DNA of 64,000 bases from Bog-473 sp963791455 (GCA_963791455.1 CAWBSM010000002.1:1426001-1490000); one strand, 5' to 3'; positions 1 to 8,538 are shown, counted from the first letter of the stretch. Program-made: numbers and translations. The notes: a model not told the origin generated them from the letters alone.

Positions 1-478
1 TGAACACGACGTCCATGAGCTGTCGGGTGTCGAGCGCCGCGGTCAAGGTCGCCCAGGTCGAATCGTCGATGCGCGCGCGCTGCACCAGTTCGTCGGCGGC
101 GCGCAGAAGAGCGGCCTCGACGGGTGACCAGCCGTTGGCCGTGGGTCCGGACCTCACCCCCTCCACCTCCGTGCCGCTGATGCCGGCGTCACCCGCCGAC
201 TCGGCGTGCTGCTCCCACAGGTAGGCGGAGTCACGGAGGACGGCAACGCGAAGCACGAGCAGCTCGCGCTGGCGGGCCGTGATCGTCGAGGCGTACAGGA
301 GATGACCAATGAGATGGTTGTAGGCGCCGGTGAGTGGCGGGTGGTGGGCCTGGAGACCGAGCAGGTTCAGGGCCTTGGGCCGCGACGGGTCCCGGGGGCT
401 CGGAGGTTCGAGTGGTGCGAGCGCGTCGCGCATCTCACGCGGCCACTGGCCAGGCGGGATCGGATCGATCCGGCACAC
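1..478 (-). CDS. Carboxymuconolactone decarboxylase family protein (3' end cut by window)
   Basis: The minus frame from GTG at 478 runs off the left edge, so the C terminus is missing. The protein opens with CRIDPIPPGQWPREM and continues with RPKALNLLGLQAHHPPL and ITARQRELLVLRVAVLRD, then YLWEQHAESAG. This is the usual layout of actinobacterial AhpD/CMD-like proteins, in which the E..H segment sits in the small all-helical catalytic fold. Family members include decarboxylases and peroxidase-like proteins, so the exact reaction cannot be told from the sequence. The GTG start lies one base after the TGA of the upstream SDR (480-482), so the two genes are very likely cotranscribed and translationally coupled in a catabolic operon starting near 1657. 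Confidence 0.8.
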   Translation of the reverse strand, partial: MCRIDPIPPGQWPREMRDALAPLEPPSPRDPSRPKALNLLGLQAHHPPLTGAYNHLIGHLLYASTITARQRELLVLRVAVLRDSAYLWEQHAESAGDAGISGTEVEGVRSGPTANGWSPVEAALLRAADELVQRARIDDSTWATLTAALDTRQLMDVVF

Positions 479-479
479 G

Positions 480-1268
480 TCAGGTGTTACGCCCACCGTT
501 GACGCCGAACACCTGACCAGTGACGTACGACGCCTCCTCGCTCACGAGGAACGCGGCCACGGCGGCCACGTCTTCGGGCCGGCCGATGCGGCGGACCGGG
601 GTGCGCCCGGCGTGCTCGTCGACTCCGCCGCCGAGGAGACCCTTCGACTCCTGGGCACGCAACATCGGCGTGTCGATGAACCCGGGTGGGATCGTGTTGA
701 CGGTGATGCCCTTCGGGCCGAACTCGAGGGCGAGTGCCTTGGTGAGCCCGATGACGCCGGCCTTCGAGGACACGTAGGCCGCCATGAAAGGCTGGCCGCC
801 TTGGGCGCTCGACGAGGAGATGTTGACGATGCGACCCCAGCCGGCCTCGAGCATGTGCGGCAGCACGACCTGGCAGCAGTGGTAGGTGCCGGTGAGGTTG
901 ATGTCGAACACCCGCTGCCAGGTCTCGGGGTCGATCTTCAGAAACGGACCGAAGAGATGGAGCCCGGCGTTGTTCACGAGGACGGTGGGAGCGCCCAGGT
1001 GGTGGGCCACCTCGGCGATGGCAGCCTCGACGCGCGTCCGGTCGGTAACGTCGGCCTCGACGCCCATCGCCGTTCCGCCGCCGGCGGTGATCTTCGCGGC
1101 GGCCTCCTCTGCCGACGGGGCGTCGCGGTCGAGGACGGCCACGGCGGCGCCATCCGCGGCCAGGCGTTCGCTGATGGCCAGTCCGATGCCGGAACCGCCA
1201 CCGGTGACCACGGCGACCTTGCCGCGCGGGCGGGACGGCGTCCTCGATTCGTTCATCCGGTCGCTCAC
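480..1268 (-). CDS. SDR family NAD(P)-dependent oxidoreductase
   Basis: A classical short-chain dehydrogenase of about 260 residues. The Rossmann glycine motif TGGGSGIG is near the N terminus, followed by NNAG, the catalytic serine in IVNISSSSAQGG, the YVSSK pair, and a C-terminal substrate loop ending VTGQVFGVNGG. It should oxidise or reduce a hydroxyl or keto group on an acyl or alicyclic intermediate. I chose GTG at 1268 because it overlaps the TGA of the upstream NTF2-like gene by four bases (GTGA); ATG at 1256 is an alternative. It is followed one base later by the CMD-family gene. Substrate is not deducible. Confidence 0.88.
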   Translation of the reverse strand: MSDRMNESRTPSRPRGKVAVVTGGGSGIGLAISERLAADGAAVAVLDRDAPSAEEAAAKITAGGGTAMGVEADVTDRTRVEAAIAEVAHHLGAPTVLVNNAGLHLFGPFLKIDPETWQRVFDINLTGTYHCCQVVLPHMLEAGWGRIVNISSSSAQGGQPFMAAYVSSKAGVIGLTKALALEFGPKGITVNTIPPGFIDTPMLRAQESKGLLGGGVDEHAGRTPVRRIGRPEDVAAVAAFLVSEEASYVTGQVFGVNGGRNT

Positions 1269-1657
1269 TCCGTCACGAACTCCGCGGTCCGACGGTGGAA
1301 GCGCCACTTGCCGTCGGCCTGGTGGAGGACATCGTGATAGCGCCCGACGAGCTGGATCGACCAGCCTCCCTCGCCCTTGAGGAGGAAGATCACGTCACTA
1401 CTGGCGCGTGCTTCGTCCTCGCTCCAGTCGGTGACGTGGGTGTTGACGACGAGGTGGCGTTGGGGCCGCCTCGGCTTCCACGTGGTGAAGGCCTCGCGGA
1501 GGGCGGCGTGACCCTGGTGGGTGCCCATGCCCGGGATCTCGATGGCACCGTCGGCGCAGAAGGTGGCAACGACGTCGTCGCACCGACCGTCGTCAAGCGC
1601 GTGGGCGTAGGCGGCCATGGTGGCACGGATGCTCTCGACGACGTGGGCGTAGTTCAC
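1265..1657 (-). CDS. NTF2-like (SnoaL-type) small protein
   Basis: The core reads ESIRATMAAYAHALDDGRCDDVVATFCADGAIEI and later KWRFHRRTAEFV, typical of the SnoaL/limonene-epoxide-hydrolase-like alpha+beta cone fold. Such proteins are isomerases, hydratases or small accessory enzymes of about 130 residues. The frame stays open to 1816, but the stretch above 1657 reads through an operator (1754-1769) and a relic of a Rieske oxygenase (1690-1730). A start near GTG 1657 therefore gives a normal-length protein; TTG at 1669 or 1690 cannot be excluded. The stop overlaps the start of the downstream SDR. The promoter is probably shared divergently with the BVMO gene at 1841. Confidence 0.7.
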   Translation of the reverse strand: MNYAHVVESIRATMAAYAHALDDGRCDDVVATFCADGAIEIPGMGTHQGHAALREAFTTWKPRRPQRHLVVNTHVTDWSEDEARASSDVIFLLKGEGGWSIQLVGRYHDVLHQADGKWRFHRRTAEFVTE

Positions 1658-1689
1658 TGGTGGGCTCAATGAGAACGTCGATTCGTTCA

Positions 1690-1730
1690 AACCCTGGGCC
1701 TCGAGCTCGTTGATGTCGGGGGTGTCACAA
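1690..1730 (-). pseudogene. Short relic of a Rieske oxygenase alpha-subunit C-terminal region
   Basis: Read on the minus strand this stretch gives DTPDINELEAQGLNESTF. The Rieske pseudogene at 4658-6023 contains DIPDINELDEHGFNDTF. At nucleotide level 1701-1721 and 5097-5117 are identical over 21 bases, and the flanks remain similar. It sits directly behind an operator copy (1754-1769) that is also found in front of the Rieske gene. Seen: the match. Inferred: a duplicated promoter plus oxygenase gene was collapsed by deletion and now feeds the NTF2-like gene. It may still be translated as an N-terminal extension. Confidence 0.6.
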
Positions 1731-1753
1731 TCGCCCTTCCCTGCGTCCGAGTA

Positions 1754-1769
1754 TACTAACCGGTCGGTA
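1754..1769. promoter_or_regulatory. TetR-type operator, site 1
   Basis: TACTAACCGGTCGGTA is an imperfect palindrome around ACCGGT. The surrounding 23 bases (1751-1773) are identical to 6068-6090. It lies between the divergent NTF2-like gene and the BVMO gene. Size and symmetry suit a TetR-family dimer; the likely binder is the TetR gene at 14063-14692. Confidence 0.65.
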
Positions 1770-1840
1770 CAAACACCCAGACGGCCCTCCGAGCGGGGTT
1801 GAGCCACGGATGGCACGGTAACCCAGCAGTTCGCGGCCTT

Positions 1841-3499
1841 ATGACGAAACCTCTCGAACCCGCACCTGACGAGAGTCCGCGCCAGCTCACGAGCGACATG
1901 CTGGTCGTCGGCGCAGGCGTCTCCGGCATCTACCAGTTGTATCGCGCCCGCGAGGTGGGCTTCTCCGCACAGCTGGTCGAGGCGGGTGACGGCGTCGGGG
2001 GCACGTGGTACTGGAATCGCTACCCGGGCGCACGCTTCGACTCTGAGAGCTACACCTACGCCTACCTGTTCTCAAAGGAGCTTTTCGAGGAATGGGAGTG
2101 GCAGGAGCTCTTCGCGGAACAACCAGAAACCGAGCGCTACCTCAATTATGTCGTCGACCGGTTCGATCTGCGTCGGCACATGCGATTCGGCACCAGGGTC
2201 ACCTCGGCCACCTACGACGAGCCGTCGGGAACCTGGACGGTCGCGACCAACGACGGGTCGGAGCTCCGGGCGAGATTTCTCGTTGCGGCCACTGGCGTTC
2301 TCTCTGTCCCGTACTTTCCCGACGTGCCGGGGCGCCGGGACTTTCAGGGCGAGTCGTACCACACGGGAATGTGGCCGACGACACCAGTGGACTTCGCAGG
2401 CAAGCGCGTCGCGGTCATCGGCACCGGATCGAGCGGCGTGCAGATCGTCCCTGTCATCGCCGACGAGGTTGCCTCCCTGACGGTGTACCAACGCAGCGCC
2501 AACTGGTGCACACCACTGAACAACGCACCGATCACGCCCGCGGAGCAGGCCCAGCTCCGGGCCGGCTTCGAGACGATGCGCGAGGTGCTGAACACGTCTG
2601 TCGCCGGATTCCTCCACCGGGCGCACGATCGCGCCACCTTCGACGACACCGACGACGAACGTCGGTCGTTCTTCGAGAAGATGTGGAACAGCCCCGGCTT
2701 CTCAAAGCTCAGCAGCAACTACACCGACCTCCTGACCGACGGCGCCGCCAACGCAGAGTGGTGCGACTTCATCGCCGAGAAGGTCCGGAGCATTGTCGAA
2801 GACCGCGCGGTGGCGGAGAGACTCATCCCGAAGGACCACCGCTTCGGCGAGAAGCGACCTCCTTTCGTGACGGGCTACTACGAGGTGTTCAACAATCCCA
2901 ACGTCTCGCTCGTCGACCTCAGACAGACGCCGATCGTCCGCGTGACGGAAACCGGGATCGAGACGGTCGACGGCGAGCGGCCCTTCGACATCGTGGTCTG
3001 GGCGACGGGCTTTGACTTCGGCACCGGCGCGCTCACGCGCATGGGGATCCGCGGCCGACACGGCCTGGCGCTGGAGGACTACTGGGCCGACGGCCCGCGG
3101 ACGTTTCTCGGCGTCCAGACGACCGGATTCCCCAACCTCTTCTTCCCCGGCGGCCCGCACGCCGCGGCCGGCAACAACCCACGGTACAACGGCGACCAGG
3201 TCGATTTCATCACCGATGCGATCACCTACGTGCGCGACCACGGCTATGACGTGATCGAGGTGGACGCCGCGGCCGAGGACAAGTGGACGGCCATGGTCGA
3301 CCGGGGCGCCGCGGACGCGCCCTTCGGAGAGAAGAGCTACTTCTTCGGCACCAACATCCCCGGGAAGCCTCGCAAGTACCTCCTCAACTCGGGCGGCCGG
3401 CCGAAGCTGTTCAAAGAAATCGACAGAGTGATCCGGAGCGACTACAAGTCGTTCCGGCTGTCTTGCTCGTCAGACGGTGGCGATCGGGGTCAAGGGTGA
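1841..3499 (+). CDS. Flavin-binding Baeyer-Villiger monooxygenase
   Basis: A 552-residue class B flavoprotein monooxygenase. The FAD dinucleotide motif GAGVSG is at about residues 24-29, followed by GTWYWNRYPGARFDSES, the cyclohexanone/phenylacetone monooxygenase signature. FQGESYHTGMWP matches the BVMO fingerprint FxGxxxHxxxW, and GTGSSGVQ is the NADPH-binding glycine motif. It should insert oxygen next to a ketone, giving an ester or lactone from NADPH and O2. The ATG at 1841 is preferred because the extra upstream codons are not family-like. The gene diverges from the NTF2-SDR-CMD operon across an operator, and its 3' end overlaps the convergent cyclase gene by 30 bases. Hydrolase and dehydrogenase neighbours suit lactone processing. 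Confidence 0.92.
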   Translation: MTKPLEPAPDESPRQLTSDMLVVGAGVSGIYQLYRAREVGFSAQLVEAGDGVGGTWYWNRYPGARFDSESYTYAYLFSKELFEEWEWQELFAEQPETERYLNYVVDRFDLRRHMRFGTRVTSATYDEPSGTWTVATNDGSELRARFLVAATGVLSVPYFPDVPGRRDFQGESYHTGMWPTTPVDFAGKRVAVIGTGSSGVQIVPVIADEVASLTVYQRSANWCTPLNNAPITPAEQAQLRAGFETMREVLNTSVAGFLHRAHDRATFDDTDDERRSFFEKMWNSPGFSKLSSNYTDLLTDGAANAEWCDFIAEKVRSIVEDRAVAERLIPKDHRFGEKRPPFVTGYYEVFNNPNVSLVDLRQTPIVRVTETGIETVDGERPFDIVVWATGFDFGTGALTRMGIRGRHGLALEDYWADGPRTFLGVQTTGFPNLFFPGGPHAAAGNNPRYNGDQVDFITDAITYVRDHGYDVIEVDAAAEDKWTAMVDRGAADAPFGEKSYFFGTNIPGKPRKYLLNSGGRPKLFKEIDRVIRSDYKSFRLSCSSDGGDRGQG

Positions 3500-4528
3500 G
3501 CCCACGACTCCGGGAAGCCGGAGGGGCGGTGCGGTCAGCAGGAACCGGTTCCGTTCGTGCTCGCGCAGCCACGTCGCCAACTCGTGCAGGTACCACAGCT
3601 CTCCGAGCGGCACGCCGAGCTTGAAGAGACAAAGATGGTGGATCGGAAGGAGCGAATGCCGGCTCTCGTCGCGGTCCCTCCCGACCAGCCCCTCGACCGC
3701 GTAGTTGTCCGCTACCAACGCGGCGATCTGCGACTCGGTGATCCACTCCAGCAGCGACTCGTCGCGGGCGTCGAGGTATGTACACGTCGTGAAGAGCTGC
3801 TTGGGATCGGGGTTGTGGCCCCATTCGAGGATCTTGGTGGCGAAACCGGTGTGGAGCAGGACCATGTCGCCGGGCTCGATGACGACGTCGTCGGCCGCCA
3901 TGACCTCCTCGAGCGTCTTCCGATCGACGCCGCGCCAATCGTGACCCAGGTGGTGCGCCAGGTCGATGAGGACCCCGCGGCCCTGAACGCCGTGGAAGGC
4001 CATGTGCTCCAAGCCGAGATGGTGCGCGAAGCAGAGGTGCTTGCCGCCGTCGCCGGCCGCGTCCACCTTCGGTCCGACCAGGTCGACCCCGGCGCGGTAC
4101 CCGTTGTAATAGACCGCCTCCTCGATCCCGTCACCGTCGGCGTCGAACTCGGCGCCGGCGTGGGCCAAAGAATCCCACTGTGTCGAGTACTGGAGGAAGA
4201 GCGTCACCATGTCGTCGTTCCACACGTCGACGTACTTGGGATTCCCCCACTCCTTCATCTCGCTCTGATGGACGTTGTAAAACGTGTCTGGGTTGCCTTC
4301 CATGTCCTCGGTGGGCGTCAGGACCGGAGGAAAGCGCCGCTGGTTCAATGCGGTCCCCCCGGGGTAGTCAAGCGGCAGACTGAGACAAAAGGTGATGCCA
4401 GCCTCCACCTCCCGTACCCCCTGGAGGACCTTCTCGGGGGTGAGCAGATTGATCCGGCCGAGCTCATCGTCGTCGCCCCAATCGCCCCAGGTCGAGCCAG
4501 GCGGGCGTTGCGTCCACAGCTTTGTCAC
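3470..4528 (-). CDS. Cyclase family protein (kynurenine formamidase-like hydrolase)
   Basis: About 352 residues with the PF04199-type layout. STQWDSLAHAG and a later YYNGY correspond to the metal-binding segment of the actinobacterial subfamily (usually H-x-T-H-W-D-x-L-x-H). DMVLLHTGF and SLLPIHHLCLFKLGVPLGE follow. Members hydrolyse amides, lactones or similar bonds with a metal ion. Gln replaces the first His often seen in the QWDSLAH segment. GTG at 4528 is chosen because AAAGGAG lies eight bases upstream. It is a plausible partner for the BVMO, opening a lactone, but this is inference from neighbourhood. Confidence 0.8.
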   Translation of the reverse strand: MTKLWTQRPPGSTWGDWGDDDELGRINLLTPEKVLQGVREVEAGITFCLSLPLDYPGGTALNQRRFPPVLTPTEDMEGNPDTFYNVHQSEMKEWGNPKYVDVWNDDMVTLFLQYSTQWDSLAHAGAEFDADGDGIEEAVYYNGYRAGVDLVGPKVDAAGDGGKHLCFAHHLGLEHMAFHGVQGRGVLIDLAHHLGHDWRGVDRKTLEEVMAADDVVIEPGDMVLLHTGFATKILEWGHNPDPKQLFTTCTYLDARDESLLEWITESQIAALVADNYAVEGLVGRDRDESRHSLLPIHHLCLFKLGVPLGELWYLHELATWLREHERNRFLLTAPPLRLPGVVGSPLTPIATV

Positions 4529-4617
4529 GGCTTCTGCTCCTTTGTCGACCGCTACTTGACGAGCTCCGGCCAGCACTGTGCGACCAGCCTACGGCAGCCC
4601 TCGCGTTCGTGTACTCG

Positions 4618-4633
4618 ACGAGTGAGCACTCGT
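4618..4633. repeat. Inverted repeat between Rieske pseudogene and cyclase gene
   Basis: ACGAGTGAGCACTCGT has two perfect 7-base arms around AG. It lies 24 bases below the Rieske stop and 90 bases above the cyclase start, both on minus. It has no T-run, so a regulator site or RNA hairpin is more likely than a rho-independent terminator. Confidence 0.4.
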
Positions 4634-4657
4634 GGATCGATCCCGGCGCCTTCGCCC

Positions 4658-6023
4658 TCAGAAGCCGAGCTCGAGCACCGGCTTGTCGAAGGGTGCCACG
4701 TTCACCACGTGCAAGGCCGGGAGCAGCCGTTCGTGGGGTAGGCCGGCGACGAAGCCGTCGACGGTCCGCTCGAGGTTGGAGATGTGGCCCTCGAGTCGTT
4801 CGTTCAGGCGCATGTACTTGAAACCCTTCGCGTGCAGGCCCTTCTGCTGTCTCGGGATGTTGGAGAAGTCCTGCGCCGGGATCGGCGGCCACCGGGGGTC
4901 GTCGCAGTCCCAGACTTCGGGCGGCGCGGGTGTCGTCGGCTCCTCGCCTTCGGGGAAGCGCGCCAGCGACCAGATCTCCATCAGGGTCTCCTCCGGCGCC
5001 AGCGGCCGGAAGCGATACGCGGAGGCGCTGCTGTACATGGGCAACACGAAGTAGTGCGGGAAGCACTGGTAGAAGGTGTCGTTGAACCCGTGTTCATCGA
5101 GCTCGTTGATGTCGGGGATGTCGGCGCGCCGCTCCCGGTGCCAGCGCATCACGGCGTCGTTGAGGGTGCGGTTCCACGTCGAGATCGCCAGCTCCGGCTC
5201 TGTGGGCAGCTCAACGTCGCGTAGGCCCTCGGCGACGCGCACGTCGTTGGCGTGGACCATCCCGTCCATGCCATCGCTCATCGCTCGGAGGTATTCGATC
5301 TCCGCATCGATAAAGGCACGCGGCGTCGAACGGCGCACCCGGGCGCAACGAATACCGCATTCCGGGGATGTCCAGCTGAGGATGCGTCACCACCACGTGG
5401 TACATCTCGACGAAGGCCTCGATGGCGAGCTTCCAGTTAACCGGGAGACGGGCTGCGTACCATTTCTCGGCCCGCAGCGATTCCACCTTCCATGCTTCGA
5501 GGATGGTGGCGGCTGGCTCCAAGCACTCTCGAACAGGCGGTGCGTCCTTGTCGAAGTTGATCCACGCACACCCACCCCACACCTCACATCGAACCGGCAC
5601 GAGGTCGACGTCTTCCCGCTCCACGTTGTGCGGGGCGAACGACTTGCGCCTCGGGATGCCGGTGTTCGTGCCGTCGAGGCCGTAGCACCATCCGTGGAAC
5701 GGGCACGTGAACCCGCTCTCGCAGGTCCCTCGCCCCTGGACGAATCTGACACCGCGATGGCGGCAGGCGTTCTCGAACGCCAGCACCCCCATGTCGTCGG
5801 TTCTGAGCACGATGACCGACTGGTCGAGGATCTCGTATTCGACGAAGTCGTGGGGCCGCGGGATCTCCTCGAGTCGGCACGCCATCTGCCAGACTCTCGG
5901 CCACAAGAGCTCCACCTCGAGCCGGTAAAAGTCCGAGTCGAAATAGCGCTCCTTCGGAACCCGGTCCGGGAACGCCGGATCCATCACCGGCAGTGCCGAC
6001 CGCTTCTGTTCCACGATCGCCAC
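4658..6023 (-). pseudogene. Rieske aromatic-ring-hydroxylating oxygenase alpha subunit, frameshifted
   Basis: The N-terminal half (GTG near 6023) has the Rieske [2Fe-2S] ligands in CRHRG...CPFHGWCY and the start of the mononuclear-iron domain, NWKLAIEAFVEMYHVVVTHPQL. After HPQLDIPGMRYS near 5340 the family sequence continues only in a different frame: AFIDAEIEYLRAMSDGMDGMVHA, then PDINELDEHGFNDTFYQCFPHYFVLP, to a stop at 4658. Relatives I remember have about 20-30 more residues at the junction, so a small deletion plus frameshift is likely; a sequencing error cannot be excluded. As written, the first frame ends at 5211 without the C-terminal half. An operator lies upstream. No ferredoxin or reductase gene is adjacent. 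Confidence 0.8.
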
Positions 6024-6070
6024 GGCGACCCCCCTTCCCTGTCGGAGTGCGTCCTCGCGGGGGAAGCGTA

Positions 6071-6086
6071 TACTAACCGGTCGGTA
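6071..6086. promoter_or_regulatory. TetR-type operator, site 2
   Basis: The same 16-base palindrome as at 1754, within a 23-base identical block. It lies between the minus Rieske gene (start near 6023) and the plus amidohydrolase (6119), where one dimer could repress both promoters. Confidence 0.65.
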
Positions 6087-6118
6087 CAAATCCGCCTGGC
6101 GTTGAGGGAGGGCGCACC

Positions 6119-7363
6119 ATGATCAAAGAGGATTTCGTCGTCTCGGGCGACGGGCACCTCCTCGAGCCCACCGACCTCTTTCGTACCCGCCTCCCGAAGC
6201 ACTTGCGCGATCGGGCCGTGTGGGAAGAGGACTTCGAGGTCGAGCCCCTTGTCGAGGGCGGCGCCAGGGTCTTCCGTCGGCTGCACACGCCCGGGTTCGA
6301 GGGCTGGACAATCTCCCGGTACCGCCAGACTCGTGGACGGATGCCGGAGGGTGATCCGGACATGATCCTCGAGGACATGGAACTCGACGGGGTCAACGCC
6401 CAGGTGTTGCACCCGAACCTGTCGCTGTTCGGGCTGTACTCCGACGACCACGAGCTCTCGATGGCCCACGCCCGGGTCTACACCGACTACGTAATTGAAC
6501 GGTTCGCGCCGTACTTCTCGCGTCTTGCTCCGACGGCTCCTATTCCGATCACCGACGTCGACGACGCTGTGGTCCAGATCGAGCGCGTCGCCGCGGCCGG
6601 GTTCCGCGCCATCCTGCTGCCAGCGACGCCCCCCAAGCCCTACTACTCACGGGACTTCGACCCGATTTGGGCAGCGGCCCAGTCCAACGGCGTGCAGGTC
6701 TTTTTCCACACGCAGACTGGTGGTGTCAAGGTTAACGACCCGGCCTCCTCGACGCTCAAGGTGGTCATGGAGTCGGCGGCGCAGGTGAACAAGCCGATGA
6801 CCGAGACGTCGGCGTCGAAGCGTATGGTCACCCAGGCGGTGTACGCCGGGCTCGTCCCCGGGAAGCTCATGTGCGAGCTCATCGGCGGCGGCGTCGCCGA
6901 GCGCTACCCCGACCTCCACTTCTCGCTGATCGAGTTCAACGCACACTGGTTAGCGTCGCTGGTCGGTGGCATGGACAAGTGCTGGGTCACCGGCATCGGT
7001 CAGGATCCCGACTGGTGGATCGGGACGTGGGACGACACTCGCCCGCCCAATGACCAGGCGAACATGGCGCAACTGTTCCGCCTGAACGAGAAGTGGCCTT
7101 ACCCGCTGCTGCCAAGCCAATACGTGAAGCGGCAGTTCCACGTCCAGTTCCAGGACGATCCAGTGGCTCTCGCCTGCCGGCACATCACCGGGGTGTCGAC
7201 CATCGTGTGGGGTAACGACTATCCGCACGCCGAAGGGACGTTCCGCGGTAGCCGGGAGCTCATCGCGACACAGTTCGCCGGCGTTCCGGCAGAGGAACGG
7301 GCCGCCATACTTGGCGGAACGTTGGGTGGGCTCCTGGGTTTCGAGGCCCCCGTAGCCGCCTGA
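6119..7363 (+). CDS. Amidohydrolase family metal-dependent hydrolase
   Basis: A 414-residue TIM-barrel protein of the PF04909 type. The N terminus has VVSGDGHLLEPTDLFRTRLP, where DGH gives the first metal-binding residues. The middle has FRAILLPATPPKPYYSRDFDPIW, and the C terminus has VWGNDYPHAEGTF with the conserved Asp-x-Pro-His. Relatives decarboxylate or hydrolyse cyclic acids, and catabolic clusters often carry several paralogues. ATG 6119 is in the family-expected place. It is divergent from the Rieske gene, with operator site 2 between them. A miniature relic of the same gene lies at 7529-7606. Confidence 0.85.
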   Translation: MIKEDFVVSGDGHLLEPTDLFRTRLPKHLRDRAVWEEDFEVEPLVEGGARVFRRLHTPGFEGWTISRYRQTRGRMPEGDPDMILEDMELDGVNAQVLHPNLSLFGLYSDDHELSMAHARVYTDYVIERFAPYFSRLAPTAPIPITDVDDAVVQIERVAAAGFRAILLPATPPKPYYSRDFDPIWAAAQSNGVQVFFHTQTGGVKVNDPASSTLKVVMESAAQVNKPMTETSASKRMVTQAVYAGLVPGKLMCELIGGGVAERYPDLHFSLIEFNAHWLASLVGGMDKCWVTGIGQDPDWWIGTWDDTRPPNDQANMAQLFRLNEKWPYPLLPSQYVKRQFHVQFQDDPVALACRHITGVSTIVWGNDYPHAEGTFRGSRELIATQFAGVPAEERAAILGGTLGGLLGFEAPVAA

Positions 7364-7424
7364 CCGCAGCGGCCAGCGCCCGAAGCCCATCCCCGTGAAC
7401 CGAACCCCCTGCTTACATTGAATG

Positions 7425-7440
7425 TACCGACCGGTTGGTC
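7425..7440. promoter_or_regulatory. TetR-type operator, site 3
   Basis: TACCGACCGGTTGGTC shares the ACCGGT centre and the TACCGACC half-site with sites 1 and 2. It lies about 90 bases before the relic reading frame at 7529 and the SDR at 7603. Confidence 0.6.
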
Positions 7441-7528
7441 TAGCCTGCGGGCGCGCCTCGCGTGCCCCGCGAAGCCGTGCTTCAACTCGACGCGGGGGCA
7501 TCGGGCTCAGCGCAGGGAGGTCGCCACG

Positions 7529-7606
7529 GTGACACAAACGGAATTGGTCGTTTCTGTGGGTGGCCAACTGCTCGAACCCACACATCTCTTCCCGGTGGCC
7601 GCCTGA
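7529..7606 (+). pseudogene. Miniature internal-deletion relic of an amidohydrolase gene
   Basis: A 25-codon frame from GTG at 7529, with GGGAGG upstream, reads ELVVSVGGQLLEPTHLF and then ends PVAA-stop. The intact amidohydrolase at 6119 begins DFVVSGDGHLLEPTDLF and ends APVAA-stop. The relic looks like the first and last codons of a second amidohydrolase joined by deletion of almost 1.2 kb. Its TGA overlaps the CTG that would start the next SDR, so it could act as a translated leader that couples ribosomes to the SDR. Confidence 0.65.
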
Positions 7607-8523
7607 ACGAGCTCAATTTCGAGGGACGCGTCGCGATCGTCACCGGCGCGGGGCGCGGCATCGGCCGCGCCTATGCGCTGCTGCTCGCCCAACGGGGCGC
7701 CCGGGTCGTCGTCAACGACCTCGGCGGGACGATGGACGGCGTCGGCGCGGACGCCGAACCGGCCGCGGCCGTCGCCGCCGAGATCACAACGGCGGGCGGG
7801 ATCGCTGCCGCCAACGACAGCGACGTGGCCGCGGTGTCCGGCGCGCAGACGCTGGTCGATCAGACGGTCGAACAGTTCGGGCGCCTCGACGTCGTGATCA
7901 ACAACGCCGGGATCATCAAGTGGGCCGGCTTCCCCGAGGTCGACGCCGACAACCTCGAAAGGCATCTGGCGGTGCACGTGGGGGGTGCCTTCAACACCAC
8001 CCGCGCCGCGTGGCCACACATGGTCCAGCGTGGCTACGGCCGCATCGTGATGACGACGTCCACCGGGCTGCTCGGACTACCCACCAACACCTCGTACGCC
8101 ACGGCCAAGGCCGCCGTCATCGGACTCGCACGCAGCGCGTCGCTCGCCGGCGCCGCCCACGGCATCAAGGTCAACCTCATCGCACCGGCGGCGATGACCC
8201 GCATGGCAGGCCCGGGCTCGGGATCTCCGGAAATGTCGCCGGCCCTCGTGGCGCCGATGGCTGCCTTCTTGGCCCATGAGTCCTGCCCCGTGAGCGGCGA
8301 GATGTACGCGGCCGGCTTTGGCCGGTTCGCGCGCCTGTTCATCGCCTCCACCCCGGGCTACGTCCATTCCGGGTCAGGATCGGAACTGACGATCGAGGAG
8401 GTGGCCCGAAACTGGGCGACCATCAACGACGAGGCCGGCTACGTCGTCCCGACCGACCTCACCGACTGGTCAGCCACCTTTATGGCGCACCTTCGGGAGG
8501 AGGGTACAGATTCCGATCCCTGA
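7603..8523 (+). CDS. SDR family oxidoreductase with possible CTG start
   Basis: About 306 residues. FEGRVAIVTGAGRGIGRAYALLLAQ, then VVVNDLGG, NNAG, a serine in MTTSTGLLG and YATAK form the classical SDR core. The VVNDLGG segment resembles the SDR domain of multifunctional beta-oxidation enzymes. The family N terminus begins right at LNELNFEGRV, and no ATG, GTG or TTG is available there. The only candidate is CTG at 7603, overlapping the TGA of the relic leader (CTGA). Longer readings from 7462 cross the relic in another frame and look non-native. It ends 15 bases before the convergent aldolase gene. Confidence 0.8.
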   Translation: MNELNFEGRVAIVTGAGRGIGRAYALLLAQRGARVVVNDLGGTMDGVGADAEPAAAVAAEITTAGGIAAANDSDVAAVSGAQTLVDQTVEQFGRLDVVINNAGIIKWAGFPEVDADNLERHLAVHVGGAFNTTRAAWPHMVQRGYGRIVMTTSTGLLGLPTNTSYATAKAAVIGLARSASLAGAAHGIKVNLIAPAAMTRMAGPGSGSPEMSPALVAPMAAFLAHESCPVSGEMYAAGFGRFARLFIASTPGYVHSGSGSELTIEEVARNWATINDEAGYVVPTDLTDWSATFMAHLREEGTDSDP

Positions 8524-8538
8524 GGATGAACGGCGGTG

